Below are positions 34,225 through 43,878 of a stretch of 64,000 bases of DNA, one piece after another. Position numbers and translations under genes: made by a program. The notes under the pieces are model-generated. The model was given only the letters and a program-made list of their open reading frames with translations, searched no databases and was not told where the DNA came from. Position 1 is the first letter of the stretch, and every line of letters begins with the position of its first letter. The DNA is from Oscillospiraceae bacterium (lineage in GTDB: Bacteria > Bacillota > Clostridia > Oscillospirales > Acutalibacteraceae): NCBI GenBank assembly GCA_902762875.1, contig CACWPS010000007.1, positions 34,350-98,349 of the forward strand. Direction: 5' to 3'.

Positions 34225-36217
34225 ATGCCAAGAAAGGTATCTCTTGAAATGACAAGAAATATTGGTATAATGGCACATATTGACGCCGGTAAAACTACCA
34301 CCACTGAGCGTATCCTTTTCTATACGGGTATCAACCGTAAGATGGGTGAAACTCATGACGGCGCGTCAACTATGGACTGGATGGAGCAGGAGCAGGATCA
34401 CCGTTGAGGTTCAGCGTTCACTGCGTGTACTTGACGGTTCTGTTACCGTTCTCTGCGCTAAGGGAGGCGTTGAGCCCCAGTCTGAAACCGTTTGGAGACA
34501 GGCTGACGAATATCATGTACCGAGAATGATTTACATCAATAAGATGGACATTATGGGTGCAGATTTTTACCATGTTCTCGATATGATCAACGAGCGCTTT
34601 AACTGCAATGCTGTTCCGATTCAGTTGCCTATCGGCTCTGAGGACACCTTTAAGGGAATCGTTGACCTTGTAAATATGGATGCCGAGATTTATTATGACG
34701 ATCTCGGAAAGGATGTTAGACACGAGCCTATTCCTGAGGATATGGTTGAGCTTGCCAACAAATATCGCACCGAGCTTATCGAGCATGTTGTTGAGCAGGA
34801 CGAGGAATTGATGGAAAAATACTTCGAGGGTGAAGAGCCTACTGTCGAACAGATTAAGAAGATTATCCGTCAGTCCACAATAGCTAATAATATGGTACCG
34901 ATCACCTGCGGTACCTCTTACAGAAATAAAGGTGTTCAGCCGCTTCTCGACGCTATCGTCGATTATATGCCGGCCCCCACCGATATTGAGGCTATTAAGG
35001 GTATAAACCCCGATACAGGCGAGGAGGAAGAGAGACATTCTTCCGATACCGAGCCCTTCTCCGCTCTTGCATTTAAGATTGCTACCGACCCCTTCGTTGG
35101 TAAAATCTGCTTCTTCCGTGTTTACTCGGGTACTGTTGACGCAGGCGCCGGTGTATACAACTCGGTTAAGCAGAACAAGGAGCGTATGGGACGAATTCTT
35201 CAGATGCACGCAAATCACCGTGAGGATATTGAAACCTGCTACGCAGGCGATATTGCCGCCGCAGTAGGCCTCAAGAACACCACAACAGGTGATACCCTGT
35301 GCGACGAGAAGCATCCCGTTATACTTGAATCTATGAACTTCCCCGAGCCGGTTATCCGTGTTGCTATTGAGCCGAAGACCAAGGCCGGTCAGGAAAAGAT
35401 GGGACTTGCTCTTGCGAAGCTTGCTGAGGAAGACCCGACCTTTAAGGCCTACACCGATGAGGAAACAGGGCAGACCATTATCGCCGGAATGGGCGAGCTT
35501 CACCTTGAAATCATCGTTGACCGTCTCCTTCGTGAGTTTAAGGTTGAGGCTAATGTGGGCGCTCCGCAGGTTGCTTATAAGGAGAGCATCCGCAAGAAGG
35601 TTGACCACGAAACCAAGTACAAGCGTCAGTCGGGCGGTTCAGGTCAGTACGGTCATGTTAAGATTATCGTTGAGCCGAATGAGTCCGGCAAGGGCTACGA
35701 GTTCATCAACAGTGTTACCGGTGGTACTATCCCGAAGGAATATATCCCTGCGGTTGATACAGGTATCCGCGGCGCATTACAGGCAGGCGTGCTTGCAAGC
35801 TATCCTGTAGTTGATGTAAAGGTTACCCTTTACGACGGTTCTTATCACGAGGTTGACTCTTCGGAAATGGCATTTAAGATTGCAGGTTCTATGGCATTTA
35901 AAGAGGCTTGCCGCTTAGCAGACCCTGTACTTCTTGAACCTATTATGAAGGTTACCGTTATTGTTCCTGAGGAATATATGGGCGATGTTATCGGAGACCT
36001 TAACTCCCGCCGTGGCGAGATTCAGGGCTTTGAGGACAGGTCCGGCGTTAAGCAGATTAACGCAAGGGTACCTCTCGGCGATATGTTCGGTTACGCTACA
36101 GACCTGCGCTCTAAAACACAGGGCCGCGGTCAGTATGTAATGGAACCCGACGGTTATAAAGAGGTTCCCAAGAGTATTTCTGAGAAGATTATTTCAGCCA
36201 GAGCAAAGAAAGACTGA
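34225..36217 (+). pseudogene. fusA: Elongation factor G, broken by an apparent deletion/frameshift
   Basis: EF-G is the essential translocation GTPase. The start ([21 protein letters not shown]1 [15 protein letters not shown]) runs in one frame to MEQEQ at about 34396, then hits TGA at 34405. From about 34400 the downstream frame gives [15 protein letters not shown] and the full remainder to the normal C-terminus (NKMD as G4, domains II-V, ending SARAKKD). Missing between them are the family segments ERGIT (switch I, G2) through DTPGHVDF (G3, switch II), about 31 residues, so roughly 89 bases are absent and the frame changes. The rest is undecayed and highly codon-biased, which argues for an assembly or consensus error or a very recent lesion. 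Confidence 0.88.
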
Positions 36218-36235
36218 TATTTACTCAAATAATAC

Positions 36236-36275
36236 TTGAAATTTTTTAAAAAATTTGTTAAACTATAGCTATAAT
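36236..36275 (+). promoter_or_regulatory. Possible internal promoter of tuf
   Basis: TTGAAA at 36236-36241 with TAAACT at 36259-36264 (17-base spacer). A better -10-like TATAAT at 36270-36275 lacks a well-spaced -35. The 89-base fusA-tuf gap and AAGGAGG before the ATG would suit separate tuf transcription. Confidence 0.4.
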
Positions 36276-36306
36276 GCTTCATTGAAATTTAAGGAGGAAA
36301 AATACA

Positions 36307-37509
36307 ATGGCAAAGGCAAAATTTGAACGCAGCAAACCCCATGTAAACATTGGTACCATCGGTCACGTTGACCATGGTAAGACAACCTTAACCGCAGCTA
36401 TCACTAAGTACCTTTCTCTTAAGGGTCAGGCTGCTTTTGAGGATTATGCAAACATCGATAAGGCTCCCGAAGAGAGAGAGCGTGGTATTACAATCAATAC
36501 CGCTCACGTTGAGTACGAGACTGACGCTCGTCACTATGCTCACGTTGACTGCCCCGGACACGCTGACTATGTTAAGAACATGATCACCGGTGCTGCTCAG
36601 ATGGACGGCGCTATCCTCGTTATCGCTGCTACCGATGGCCCGATGGCTCAGACCAAGGAGCACCTTCTCCTTGCCCGTCAGGTTGGCGTTCCTTACATTG
36701 TTGTATTTATGAACAAGACCGACCTCGTTGACGACGAAGAGCTCTTAGAGCTTGTTGAAATGGAAATCCGTGAGACTCTTGATAAGTATGAGTTCCCCGG
36801 CGATGATACTCCTATCATCAAGGGCTCTGCCTTCAAGGCTCTTGACAGCGCTTCTACCGATCCTGCTGATCCGGTTTATGCTCCTATCGCTGAGCTTATG
36901 GACGCTGTTGACAGCTACATCCCCACTCCCGATCGTAAGGCTGACCTTCCGTTCCTTATGCCTATCGAGGATGTTATGACCATTTCCGGTCGTGGTACCG
37001 TTGTTACTGGCCGTGTTGAGCGTGGACAGCTCAATGCAGGTGACGAAGTTGAGATTATCGGTCTCACCGAAGAGCGTGCTAAGACTGTTGTTACTTCTAT
37101 GGAAATGTTCCGCAAGACCCTTGATTACTGCGAGGCCGGCGATAACGTTGGCGCACTTCTCCGTGGCGTAGGCCGTGACGAGGTTGAGCGTGGTCAGGTT
37201 CTCTGCAAACCCGGCTCTATCAACCCCCACACTAAGTTCCATGGTCAGGTTTACGTTCTTAATAAAGAAGAAGGCGGCCGTCATACTCCCTTCTTCAACA
37301 ACTACCGTCCTCAGTTCTACTTCAGAACTACCGACGTTACAGGCGTTATCACTCTTCCCGAGGGCACAGAGATGTGCATGCCCGGCGATAATGTAGAGAT
37401 GGATGTTGAGCTTATCACTCCTATCGCTATCGAAGAGGGTCTCCGCTTCGCTATCCGTGAGGGTGGCCGTACCGTTGGTTCAGGCGTTGTTACTAAGATT
37501 AACGGCTAA
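36307..37509 (+). CDS. tuf: Elongation factor Tu
   Basis: Delivers aminoacyl-tRNA to the ribosome. 400 residues with G1 [11 protein letters not shown], switch [18 protein letters not shown]3 [21 protein letters not shown]4 NKTDLVDD (Thr in place of the usual Cys/Met), G5 GSAFKAL, and domains II and III ending [14 protein letters not shown]. Very strong codon bias. Perfect terminator 22 bases after the stop, closing the str operon. Confidence 0.99.
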   Translation: MAKAKFERSKPHVNIGTIGHVDHGKTTLTAAITKYLSLKGQAAFEDYANIDKAPEERERGITINTAHVEYETDARHYAHVDCPGHADYVKNMITGAAQMDGAILVIAATDGPMAQTKEHLLLARQVGVPYIVVFMNKTDLVDDEELLELVEMEIRETLDKYEFPGDDTPIIKGSAFKALDSASTDPADPVYAPIAELMDAVDSYIPTPDRKADLPFLMPIEDVMTISGRGTVVTGRVERGQLNAGDEVEIIGLTEERAKTVVTSMEMFRKTLDYCEAGDNVGALLRGVGRDEVERGQVLCKPGSINPHTKFHGQVYVLNKEEGGRHTPFFNNYRPQFYFRTTDVTGVITLPEGTEMCMPGDNVEMDVELITPIAIEEGLRFAIREGGRTVGSGVVTKING

Positions 37510-37530
37510 TCAACACCTTTGTTAAACACA

Positions 37531-37562
37531 AATATCCGACCGATTTTCGGTCGGATATTTTT
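37531..37562 (+). terminator. Rho-independent terminator of tuf
   Basis: AATATCCGACCGA (37531-37543) pairs perfectly with TCGGTCGGATATT (37547-37559) around TTT, followed by a T run. Confidence 0.95.
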
Positions 37563-37565
37563 ATA

Positions 37566-37882
37566 GGTTCTATTCCTAATGTTGGGGTTTCAACAATTCT
37601 CGCCTCCCTCTGACGAGGGTGCGGGTGTCCGGTGGACACCGTTGCGAAGCAACAGCGCCGACCGAAACGGCAGTTGAGAGGTGGCACGGCTTTGCCGTGA
37701 CGGAGGGAGAGAAGGTGTAAAGCCACAAGAAAACGCAACTTTTTCTCTCCCTCAGCCTCGCTTCGCTCGCCAGCCGCTGACGGCGGCGGTCTCCTCTGTC
37801 ACTTCGTGACATCTCCTCACACCGTGAGGAGTCACCCTCGTCAGAGGGAGCCAAACTAAACCCCAAAATTTACAATAGAACC
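37566..37882. mobile_element. MITE-like palindromic element between tuf and DUF3048 gene
   Basis: Outer inverted ends GGTTCTATT (37566-37574) / AATAGAACC (37874-37882), then TTGGGGTTT (about 37582-37590) / AAACCCCAA (about 37857-37865), then TCCCTCTGACGAGGGTG (37605-37621) / CACCCTCGTCAGAGGGA. Inside are several further hairpins (GGTGTCC/GGACACC, GTCACTTCGTGAC). No believable gene: the long open frames are by-products of the palindromic GC-rich sequence. About 317 bases in total. Confidence 0.75.
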
Positions 37883-37883
37883 G

Positions 37884-37915
37884 CAAAAAAAGCCGACCGA
37901 GTAAATCGGTCGGCT
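37884..37915 (-). terminator. Terminator of DUF3048 gene
   Basis: AGCCGACCGA (37891-37900) and TCGGTCGGCT (37906-37915) form a perfect stem. On the minus strand it is followed by a seven-T run (37884-37890). Confidence 0.9.
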
Positions 37916-37936
37916 GTTTTGCGTTATATGCTTTAA

Positions 37937-38968
37937 TTATTCAAATTTAGGCTGAGAGGTGTTTTTATCTGCTAAGCATACCCAGCTGCTTCCCGCATTA
38001 ACCGTCAGCTCTGTGCCGTCCGCCTTTGTGAATTTAAAGCCGTTTGATGCCGCACCCTTGCTCCACTTTATAGCGGTGTAGGTACCGTTTACGAGGTAGT
38101 AACCGTCGCCTGATTCAAGAGCAATATTTCTGTGCTTTCCGTCGGGATAGTTGCTGATTGAGGTAAGAAGTACAAATACATTTTTAACCTCGGTAGTTTC
38201 ACCTGTTTTGTAATCCTTTCTAAGGGTGTCCTTAAAATATCTTGTATAAACGCCCGTAGCGGCATCATACTTAAATACTGATTTATAGCTTGAAGAGAAG
38301 GGAACGGTTACTGCCGAAGCGGTGTTCTCAAGGGTAATAGATGTATCTTCATCGGCAAAGCTTGCCCAAACTGCGCTAGTGCCTCGCTCGGTTTTAGCCT
38401 TGTCATTTACAAGACCGTCCCAGAGCTTACTGCCGTCGGTGTAAAGGGTATGCTCCGAGGCAAGACCGTTCTTTAATCTAAAACCGTAATTGCCTTCCGA
38501 AATGTTTATATCGTCGGTATCCTTAAGGTGGGGAGCGCAATATGTGGGGTCCTGACCGTGGTGGATATAAATAGCGTTGTGGCCCATTGCTAAATCCACA
38601 TAAGCATACCTTGCAGAGCGGATTGTTCCGATTGTACCAGCCTTTGATACATCCTGATAAACCGCTAAAAGTCGGGTGATACCGCCCTCAACCTCGGTTT
38701 CATATATAATATCCGCCTGATTAAGGCCTGCCTGAACGGGCTGGGCGGTGGTAATGTTGTTTATCATTATAGCAACAGGTCGGTCGTCGGTTTTGCCGTC
38801 GGCAAGGTCCGAAAGACCTGTAAGCGGGTTTATGTGTAAAACGGGTTCGGATACCGAGCTTTGGGGCTCTTCTCCCTCATCAACGCTTAACCGTTCGGTC
38901 TGTTTTGAACAGGCGGCAAGCATAAATAAGCTAAGACATAACAAAAGGGCAAGTATTTTTTTCGACAT
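37937..38968 (-). CDS. DUF3048 family lipoprotein
   Basis: 343 residues with a lipoprotein signal (hydrophobic stretch to LAAC, lipidated Cys near residue 20). The mature protein has the DUF3048/YerB hallmarks: PLTGL near 48, RPVAIMINNITTAQPVQAGLNQADIIYE, GTIGTIRSARYAYVDLAMGHNAIYIHHG and a C-terminal NGFKFTKADGTELTVNAGSSWVC. Surface-anchored, function unknown in the literature I know. Strong GGAGGAAG ribosome site. Own terminator; U32 protease gene ends 87 bases upstream. Confidence 0.88.
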   Translation of the reverse strand: MSKKILALLLCLSLFMLAACSKQTERLSVDEGEEPQSSVSEPVLHINPLTGLSDLADGKTDDRPVAIMINNITTAQPVQAGLNQADIIYETEVEGGITRLLAVYQDVSKAGTIGTIRSARYAYVDLAMGHNAIYIHHGQDPTYCAPHLKDTDDINISEGNYGFRLKNGLASEHTLYTDGSKLWDGLVNDKAKTERGTSAVWASFADEDTSITLENTASAVTVPFSSSYKSVFKYDAATGVYTRYFKDTLRKDYKTGETTEVKNVFVLLTSISNYPDGKHRNIALESGDGYYLVNGTYTAIKWSKGAASNGFKFTKADGTELTVNAGSSWVCLADKNTSQPKFE

Positions 38969-39055
38969 TTTTCTTCCTCCAAAGATTAATACAATAACAG
39001 TATATTACAGTTGCCGACAAATTTCAACAGCGATTTAATATTTAAGGGTAAAAAT

Positions 39056-40291
39056 TTATTCGGTTTTCATTCTGAGCATTGCGCCCGACTTTATAGGTCG
39101 GTCAAAGGGGATTTTAATTTTCATCATGGGGTGGGGCGCAGAGTCTAAAGCCAGACCGTCTATATCATAAAGCTCGTCGGTTTTTACGGAAAAGGGCGGG
39201 GATTTGGGCTCTAAGCAGTCGAGCACCTGCCCACGCAAAAACTTATTTTTAAGGGTGGCGATAATAAAGCCGTCCTCGTAGCCGTCAACAATAGCCGCCA
39301 CAGCGTAATCCCTTATATATCCCGCATTTTCGTAGGTCTGGGCGTTTTCGGGTCTGCCGAAAAAGAAGCCTGTAGAATAGGTGCGGTGGCTTATTTTGTT
39401 AAGCTCAGCCGAAACCCAAGAGGGGAGAGACCAGCTTTCACCATTAGCCTTTAGGCTGTCAAGGGCACCGCGGTAGGCGTTGGCGGTTACCGCAACATAG
39501 TAGTGGGATTTCGCCCTGCCCTCTATTTTAATACTGTCTACTCCGCTTTTCACCATTTTATCAAGATGCTCCGCCATACAAAGGTCGTTGGCGTTTAAAA
39601 TATAGGTGCCCTTGTCGGTCTCGGTAATATCGAAATACTGACCCTCCCGCTTTTCCTCCATAAGGGAGTAGCTCCAACGGCAGGGCTGGGCACAGTCGCC
39701 TCGGTTAGAGTCCCTGCCCGTCATATAGCTTGATAGCAGGCACCTTGCCGAAAAGGAAACGCACATAGCCCCGTGGGCAAAGGCTTCAATTTCAAGGTCT
39801 TTTGGGGTTTTCGCCCTGATTTCCGCAATCTCGTCAAGGGAAAGCTCCCTTGCCAACACCACACGCTTTGCGCCTAAGTTATAAAAGGCGTTGGCGGTTT
39901 CGTAATTGCATATGCCCGACTGCACCGAGGCGTGAAGCTCTAAGCGGGGGGCATATTTTTTTATAAGACCTATTGTACCTAAGTCTGCGGCGATAACTGC
40001 ATCCGCACCTAAGGAGTCTATAAGCTCCAAAAAGGCGGGCAGACGGGGGATTTCCTCATTATGGGGAATGGTGTTACAGGTTATATGTACCTTAACGCCG
40101 TTTTTATGGGCGTATTCAATACCCTCTTTCAAATCCTCCTCGCCGAAGTTGGTTGCGGCGGTGCGCATACCGAACTCCTCCCCTGCAAGGTAAACCGCAT
40201 CCGCACCGTAATCCACAGCGGCCTTAAGTCTTGTTAAGTCCCCTGCGGGGCATAATAATTCAGGTATTTTAATATCAGTTGAAGTATTCAT
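39056..40291 (-). CDS. Peptidase U32 family protein
   Basis: 411 residues with the U32 TIM-barrel start PELLCPAGDLTRLKAAVDYG, YAHKNGVKVHITCNT, the signature EIEAFAHGAMCVSFSARCLLSSYMTGRDSNRGDCAQPCRWSY with four cysteines (iron-sulfur ligands in characterised relatives) and ILNANDLCM. Relatives are collagenase-like proteases or RNA/ubiquinone hydroxylases (RlhA, UbiU/V); Firmicutes members paired with mltG fit the YrrN/YrrO-like group, whose role may be 23S rRNA hydroxylation. Its start overlaps the mltG end by 17 bases. Confidence 0.9.
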   Translation of the reverse strand: MNTSTDIKIPELLCPAGDLTRLKAAVDYGADAVYLAGEEFGMRTAATNFGEEDLKEGIEYAHKNGVKVHITCNTIPHNEEIPRLPAFLELIDSLGADAVIAADLGTIGLIKKYAPRLELHASVQSGICNYETANAFYNLGAKRVVLARELSLDEIAEIRAKTPKDLEIEAFAHGAMCVSFSARCLLSSYMTGRDSNRGDCAQPCRWSYSLMEEKREGQYFDITETDKGTYILNANDLCMAEHLDKMVKSGVDSIKIEGRAKSHYYVAVTANAYRGALDSLKANGESWSLPSWVSAELNKISHRTYSTGFFFGRPENAQTYENAGYIRDYAVAAIVDGYEDGFIIATLKNKFLRGQVLDCLEPKSPPFSVKTDELYDIDGLALDSAPHPMMKIKIPFDRPIKSGAMLRMKTE

Positions 40292-41546
40292 AAATCCACT
40301 GTTTTCCTTGTTTGAGTTTTGCTATTGTAGCGTTTTGCTCGGCAAGGGTCTTATGGAAATAGAAATTGCCGGAGCTATCGGTTACAAAATACAAATAATC
40401 GGAGGTTTTTGGGTAAAGCGCCGCATTAATAGCGTCCATTCCGGGGGAACAAAGGGGCCCGGGGGGCAGACCCTTTATAGCGGAGAATTTATTATCCGCC
40501 TGTGTGTTGTATCTTCCGTCGTCCTGCTTGAAGCTATCGCCGTAAAACAGGGTCGGGGAAGAGCCTAAGGTGCCGCCTGTATCATCAGAGGTGAGTCTGT
40601 TATAGAAAACGCTTGCAACCCCCTTCATATTGTCCTGAAGACGGGCTTTTGCCTCATCGGTTGTAACCGCTATTCCCGACTCCATTTGGATAATGGAAGC
40701 CATTGTGAGAATTTCGTTCATAGAATAGCCCAGCTCTTCCGCCCGCTTAAACATATCGTCGGTAATGCGCTTTTCGGTTTCTTTAAGCATTTTATCCACC
40801 GCTAATTTTGCACATTCCTCTGAATCGTAGGAATAAAAGCTGTATGTTTCGGGGAAAAGGTAACCCTCCAATGTATAATAGGTCCTCACATCATCGGCAC
40901 ACAGTAAAAGCTTGGAGTCCCGCTTTGCTTCATCTAATGCGTCAAGGAAATCTGACCGTGAGCAAACCCCCGCTTTTTCGAGCAGGGTGGTTATTCCGGG
41001 CACTGTAACCTTTTCGCCGTTTACATTTTTGGTAAAGTCATTAATGCCCGTACCCTCGGGAATGGTTACGGTAACGGTTTCCGCCTTTGCGCCGTCATTA
41101 ATAAGCATTTCACAAAGCCCTTCGTAGCCCGCCTCGGTATTAAAGATATATACACCGTATTTAAACTGACCGTCATAATGCTTTAATTTTGCGTACATTC
41201 TGAAAAGAAAGGGAACCTTTACCGCTCCGCTTTCCTCTAACTGTTCGGCAATATCTGCGGCGGGGGTGCCCATTTTAATCTCCATAACGGCTTCGTCCCC
41301 TCTGCCGAAGCCTATGCCCATATAGTCCGCTCCTGCATAGATAAGCCCAAACGCAAGCCCTACCGATACGATTATTATGCAAAGCACCCATATAACGGTT
41401 TTTAAAATGCTGTGACCGCCCGAGCGCTTGTTTTTGCTTTTTTTGGGCTTGTCCGTCTCGGTGTTTTCATCGATTTCAAAACCCTTGCCTATTACGAAAT
41501 CGTCGGTTGAATTTGTGAGATTTTCATTAAAATTGTTACCGTCCAT
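40275..41546 (-). CDS. mltG: Endolytic murein transglycosylase MltG
   Basis: Cleaves nascent glycan strands and sets their length. 423 residues: 45-residue cytoplasmic Lys-rich start, one TM (about 45-70), a LysM-like subdomain, then the YceG domain with EGYLFPETYSFY, ILTMASIIQMESG (catalytic Glu), ASVFYNRL, GTLGSSPTLFYG, NTQADNKFSAIKGLPPGPLCSPGMDAI. The cassette mltG-U32 is common in Clostridia. Confidence 0.95.
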   Translation of the reverse strand: MDGNNFNENLTNSTDDFVIGKGFEIDENTETDKPKKSKNKRSGGHSILKTVIWVLCIIIVSVGLAFGLIYAGADYMGIGFGRGDEAVMEIKMGTPAADIAEQLEESGAVKVPFLFRMYAKLKHYDGQFKYGVYIFNTEAGYEGLCEMLINDGAKAETVTVTIPEGTGINDFTKNVNGEKVTVPGITTLLEKAGVCSRSDFLDALDEAKRDSKLLLCADDVRTYYTLEGYLFPETYSFYSYDSEECAKLAVDKMLKETEKRITDDMFKRAEELGYSMNEILTMASIIQMESGIAVTTDEAKARLQDNMKGVASVFYNRLTSDDTGGTLGSSPTLFYGDSFKQDDGRYNTQADNKFSAIKGLPPGPLCSPGMDAINAALYPKTSDYLYFVTDSSGNFYFHKTLAEQNATIAKLKQGKQWIYEYFN

Positions 41547-41556
41547 TCCTTATCTC

Positions 41557-42102
41557 CTATTTACTGTACTTCATACTTTTTTTAAGGGCATTAGCACCCT
41601 CTTTGTTTCCTGTAAGCTCCCCTAAAAGCCTAAAGCCGAAGTCAAATGCCGCCCCTGCACCGTAGGCGGTGGTGATTTTGCCGTCGGTCACAACGGGGAC
41701 ATCTGAGAATTCAGCACCCTCAAGGTCCTTTTCAAAGCCGGGGAAACAGGTGGCTTTTTTGCTCTTTAAAAGTCCCTTATGGCCGAGTATAGAGGGAGCG
41801 GCACAGATAGCACCGATATAAAGCCCCTTTTCCGCCGCAAAATCTATAAACTTCTGTACATATTCGCTGTTTTCAAGATTAAGGGTTCCGGGCATACCGC
41901 CGGGAAGAATTACGGCTTCAAGCCCCTCTGTTACGGCTTCTTCTACAGTAATGTCGCACACAACGGGTATATTATGAGCGCCCACGGCGGTTTTACCGCT
42001 GACACCCACCGTTTTAACCTCACAACCGCCCCGCCTTAAAATATCAACGGGAGCCAGTGCCTCTAATTCTTCAAAACCGTCGGCTAAGAACACATAAATC
42101 AT
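41557..42102 (-). CDS. DJ-1/PfpI family protein
   Basis: 181 residues from the ATG at 42102, which has AAGGAG 10 bases upstream; a TTG at 42108 is unlikely. Opens MIYVFLADGFEELEALAPVD (E16-equivalent acid residue) and has the nucleophile elbow IGAICAAPSILG with Cys near 104, followed by KATCFPGFE. Resembles the YajL/DJ-1 branch of chaperone, glyoxalase or deglycase-like proteins; activity unproven. Lies between thyX and mltG with short gaps. Confidence 0.9.
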   Translation of the reverse strand: MIYVFLADGFEELEALAPVDILRRGGCEVKTVGVSGKTAVGAHNIPVVCDITVEEAVTEGLEAVILPGGMPGTLNLENSEYVQKFIDFAAEKGLYIGAICAAPSILGHKGLLKSKKATCFPGFEKDLEGAEFSDVPVVTDGKITTAYGAGAAFDFGFRLLGELTGNKEGANALKKSMKYSK

Positions 42103-42113
42103 AGTCAAGCTCC

Positions 42114-42884
42114 TTATTGCTTTTTAAGGGTTTTGTAAAATTCCCGTACTTCGTTAGGTTTTCCGCAGGACATTTTGCCCTCAGAACAGCCGCCCCTTAC
42201 GCAGGCAGGGCCCGCATTTTTAAATAGGTTGGGCGCAACCTCGCTTACAAGGGCCAACATTTGGTTTGCAACATCCTGAATCTCCCACTGGGCACGGCGA
42301 CAGCACCGCACCTTAAAGAAGTTCATAAGGGAGCGGGCGTTCATTGTAAGCACCATTTGGGTCTCGCAGGCATTAGGAAGAACAAACCGTGCGTCCTCAA
42401 TCGCCTTCTTCTCGGCAAGGCGGGTTGCGGTCTTTTCATCCTTGCCCTCGGCTAAAAAGGTCTTTATATGCTTTTCCTTTAAAATAGCGGCAAGGCGGTC
42501 GTAACGGGCTTGGTCCTCCGCCATTATCTCGTCATATATGCGTTTTGCTTCCTCGTCTTCGGCAATTTCGGGCGGAGTTACATAGCAGAAGCTGCCCTCT
42601 CTTACATAGCGTTGGCTTTTTACAGAAAACGATGCCATTCTGTGCCTTGTAATCTGGGCTAAGAGGGAGCGGGAAACACCCTCTATTCCGAAGGTAAAGC
42701 TTGCGTGCTCAATGGGGCTTTCGTGCCCTATCTCCGAAAGCATTTCCACAAAGGATGCCGCCTTTTCGTCTGTAAGGCTGTCCTTCAAGCCGTTTATATC
42801 AGAACTGCTGTAACAAAGCTTTGCCGCCGCCGCCACGGTGTGCTCGGGGGCGGGGGTGTGGGCTAAAAGAATAACATTTGCCAT
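42114..42884 (-). CDS. thyX: Flavin-dependent thymidylate synthase
   Basis: Methylates dUMP to dTMP with FAD, NADPH and methylene-THF. 256 residues. The ThyX motif is complete: RHRMASFSVKSQRY (RHRxxSxxxxSxR pattern). The C-terminal NARSLMNFFKVRCCRRAQWEI is also typical of the long clostridial form. ATG at 42884 chosen because GGAATGGAGACG is correctly placed; an ATG 21 bases further out is weaker. No thyA is seen in the window. Confidence 0.95.
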   Translation of the reverse strand: MANVILLAHTPAPEHTVAAAAKLCYSSSDINGLKDSLTDEKAASFVEMLSEIGHESPIEHASFTFGIEGVSRSLLAQITRHRMASFSVKSQRYVREGSFCYVTPPEIAEDEEAKRIYDEIMAEDQARYDRLAAILKEKHIKTFLAEGKDEKTATRLAEKKAIEDARFVLPNACETQMVLTMNARSLMNFFKVRCCRRAQWEIQDVANQMLALVSEVAPNLFKNAGPACVRGGCSEGKMSCGKPNEVREFYKTLKKQ

Positions 42885-42951
42885 TTTTTCGTCTCCATTC
42901 CTCATATTGATTTAATTATACCAAACGCTGTATATATTATCAATCATTTTT

Positions 42952-43455
42952 TCAGAATTTGCGTATTTCAAGGCTTGCGTCGTCGCCGCCCTTTGTTATG
43001 CTCTTAATAACTATAAAATAGCTGTATTCATCGTTTACCTTAACACACACCCTGTCGCCTGCCTTCTTGCCCATAATAGCTTTGCCCAGCGGCGATTCAC
43101 GGCTGATAAGTCTTTCAAGGGAATTTTGCCTAAGGGAAGTGACAATTCGCACACTTTCAACGCAGTCGTCTTCTTCAACATAGTACTCCACCGTGTCAAA
43201 AAGCCCCACCTCGTCCGCATTGCTTTCGGGATTTATTACTTTCGCAGTCTTAATCATATTGCGAAGATACCTTATTCTGCTCTCGTTTCTGCCCCGTTCA
43301 CGCTTTGCCGCATGGTACTCGGCATTTTCGCTTAAATCCCCGAAGCTACGGGTAAACTTGACCTCTTCCAATATTTTGGGCCTTACAACACCGATGCGGT
43401 ATTCAAGCTCTTCCTTCATCTTGTCTATATCAACCTGAGTTAGTTCATCGTACAT
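42952..43455 (-). CDS. greA: Transcription elongation factor GreA/GreB family
   Basis: Rescues backtracked RNA polymerase by stimulating transcript cleavage. 167 residues from the ATG at 43455 (AAAGGCTGTG before it); an upstream in-frame ATG would add eight residues. N-terminal coiled coil with SFGDLSENAEYHAAKRERGR (DLSENAEY is the family hallmark), C-terminal FKBP-like domain with SPLGKAIMGKKAGD. Slightly longer than GreA (158). First gene of the minus-strand block. Confidence 0.9.
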   Translation of the reverse strand: MYDELTQVDIDKMKEELEYRIGVVRPKILEEVKFTRSFGDLSENAEYHAAKRERGRNESRIRYLRNMIKTAKVINPESNADEVGLFDTVEYYVEEDDCVESVRIVTSLRQNSLERLISRESPLGKAIMGKKAGDRVCVKVNDEYSYFIVIKSITKGGDDASLEIRKF

Positions 43456-43547
43456 TTTTTCACAGCCTTTCATATACAATTATAATAAACTTTAAAGAAT
43501 TTATCTACATATTTTTTTATATTTAAAGCTTTGCGGCAAATTAATGG

Positions 43548-43576
43548 TTGACAAGGCTTTTTTGATAGGGTAAAAT
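43548..43576 (+). promoter_or_regulatory. Promoter of the PqqD/peptidase/lacZ run
   Basis: TTGACA at 43548-43553 and TAAAAT at 43571-43576 with a 17-base spacer. The PqqD ATG is 36 bases further on. Confidence 0.8.
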
Positions 43577-43611
43577 AATTTTGGTCAAAATAACATATTG
43601 GGAGTACCTTT

Positions 43612-43878
43612 ATGAAGCTTAAGTATAAATTTGTTACAAATAAGGTTGCCGATATGATTGTTGCGGTGGCAGTAGGCGAGGACGCAGAAAAATTCAGCGG
43701 CTTTATTAAAATGAACGATTCCGGAGCATATATATTCGGTTTGCTTAAAAATGATGTAACCGAGGATGAAATAGTCGCATCAATGGAAAAGGAATACGAG
43801 GGTGTAACCCCCGAAAAGCTCCGTGATACCGTCAAGGAATTTATTGCAAAACTCAAAGAATCGGATGTAATAGAATAA
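43612..43878 (+). CDS. PqqD-like RiPP-recognition protein
   Basis: 88 residues with the winged-helix RRE pattern: a beta-rich start, then FIKMNDSGAYIFGLLKNDVT, DEIVASMEKEYEG and FIAKLKESDVIE. Stand-alone PqqD-like proteins bind leader peptides of ribosomally made natural products. No radical SAM enzyme or obvious precursor is present in the window, so its partner is unclear. Stop overlaps the next ATG by one base, so it works with the peptidase-like protein. Confidence 0.82.
   Translation: MKLKYKFVTNKVADMIVAVAVGEDAEKFSGFIKMNDSGAYIFGLLKNDVTEDEIVASMEKEYEGVTPEKLRDTVKEFIAKLKESDVIE

Noticed and set aside
34418-35608. 396-codon frame antisense to fusA
   Set aside because: It is the shadow of a highly codon-biased gene; no ribosome site or family motif, and fusA on the other strand is certain.
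37576-37866. Open frames of 79-96 codons on the minus strand between tuf and the DUF3048 gene
   Set aside because: They lie wholly inside a palindromic GC-rich repeat, have Arg/Ser/Pro-rich composition and no ribosome site.
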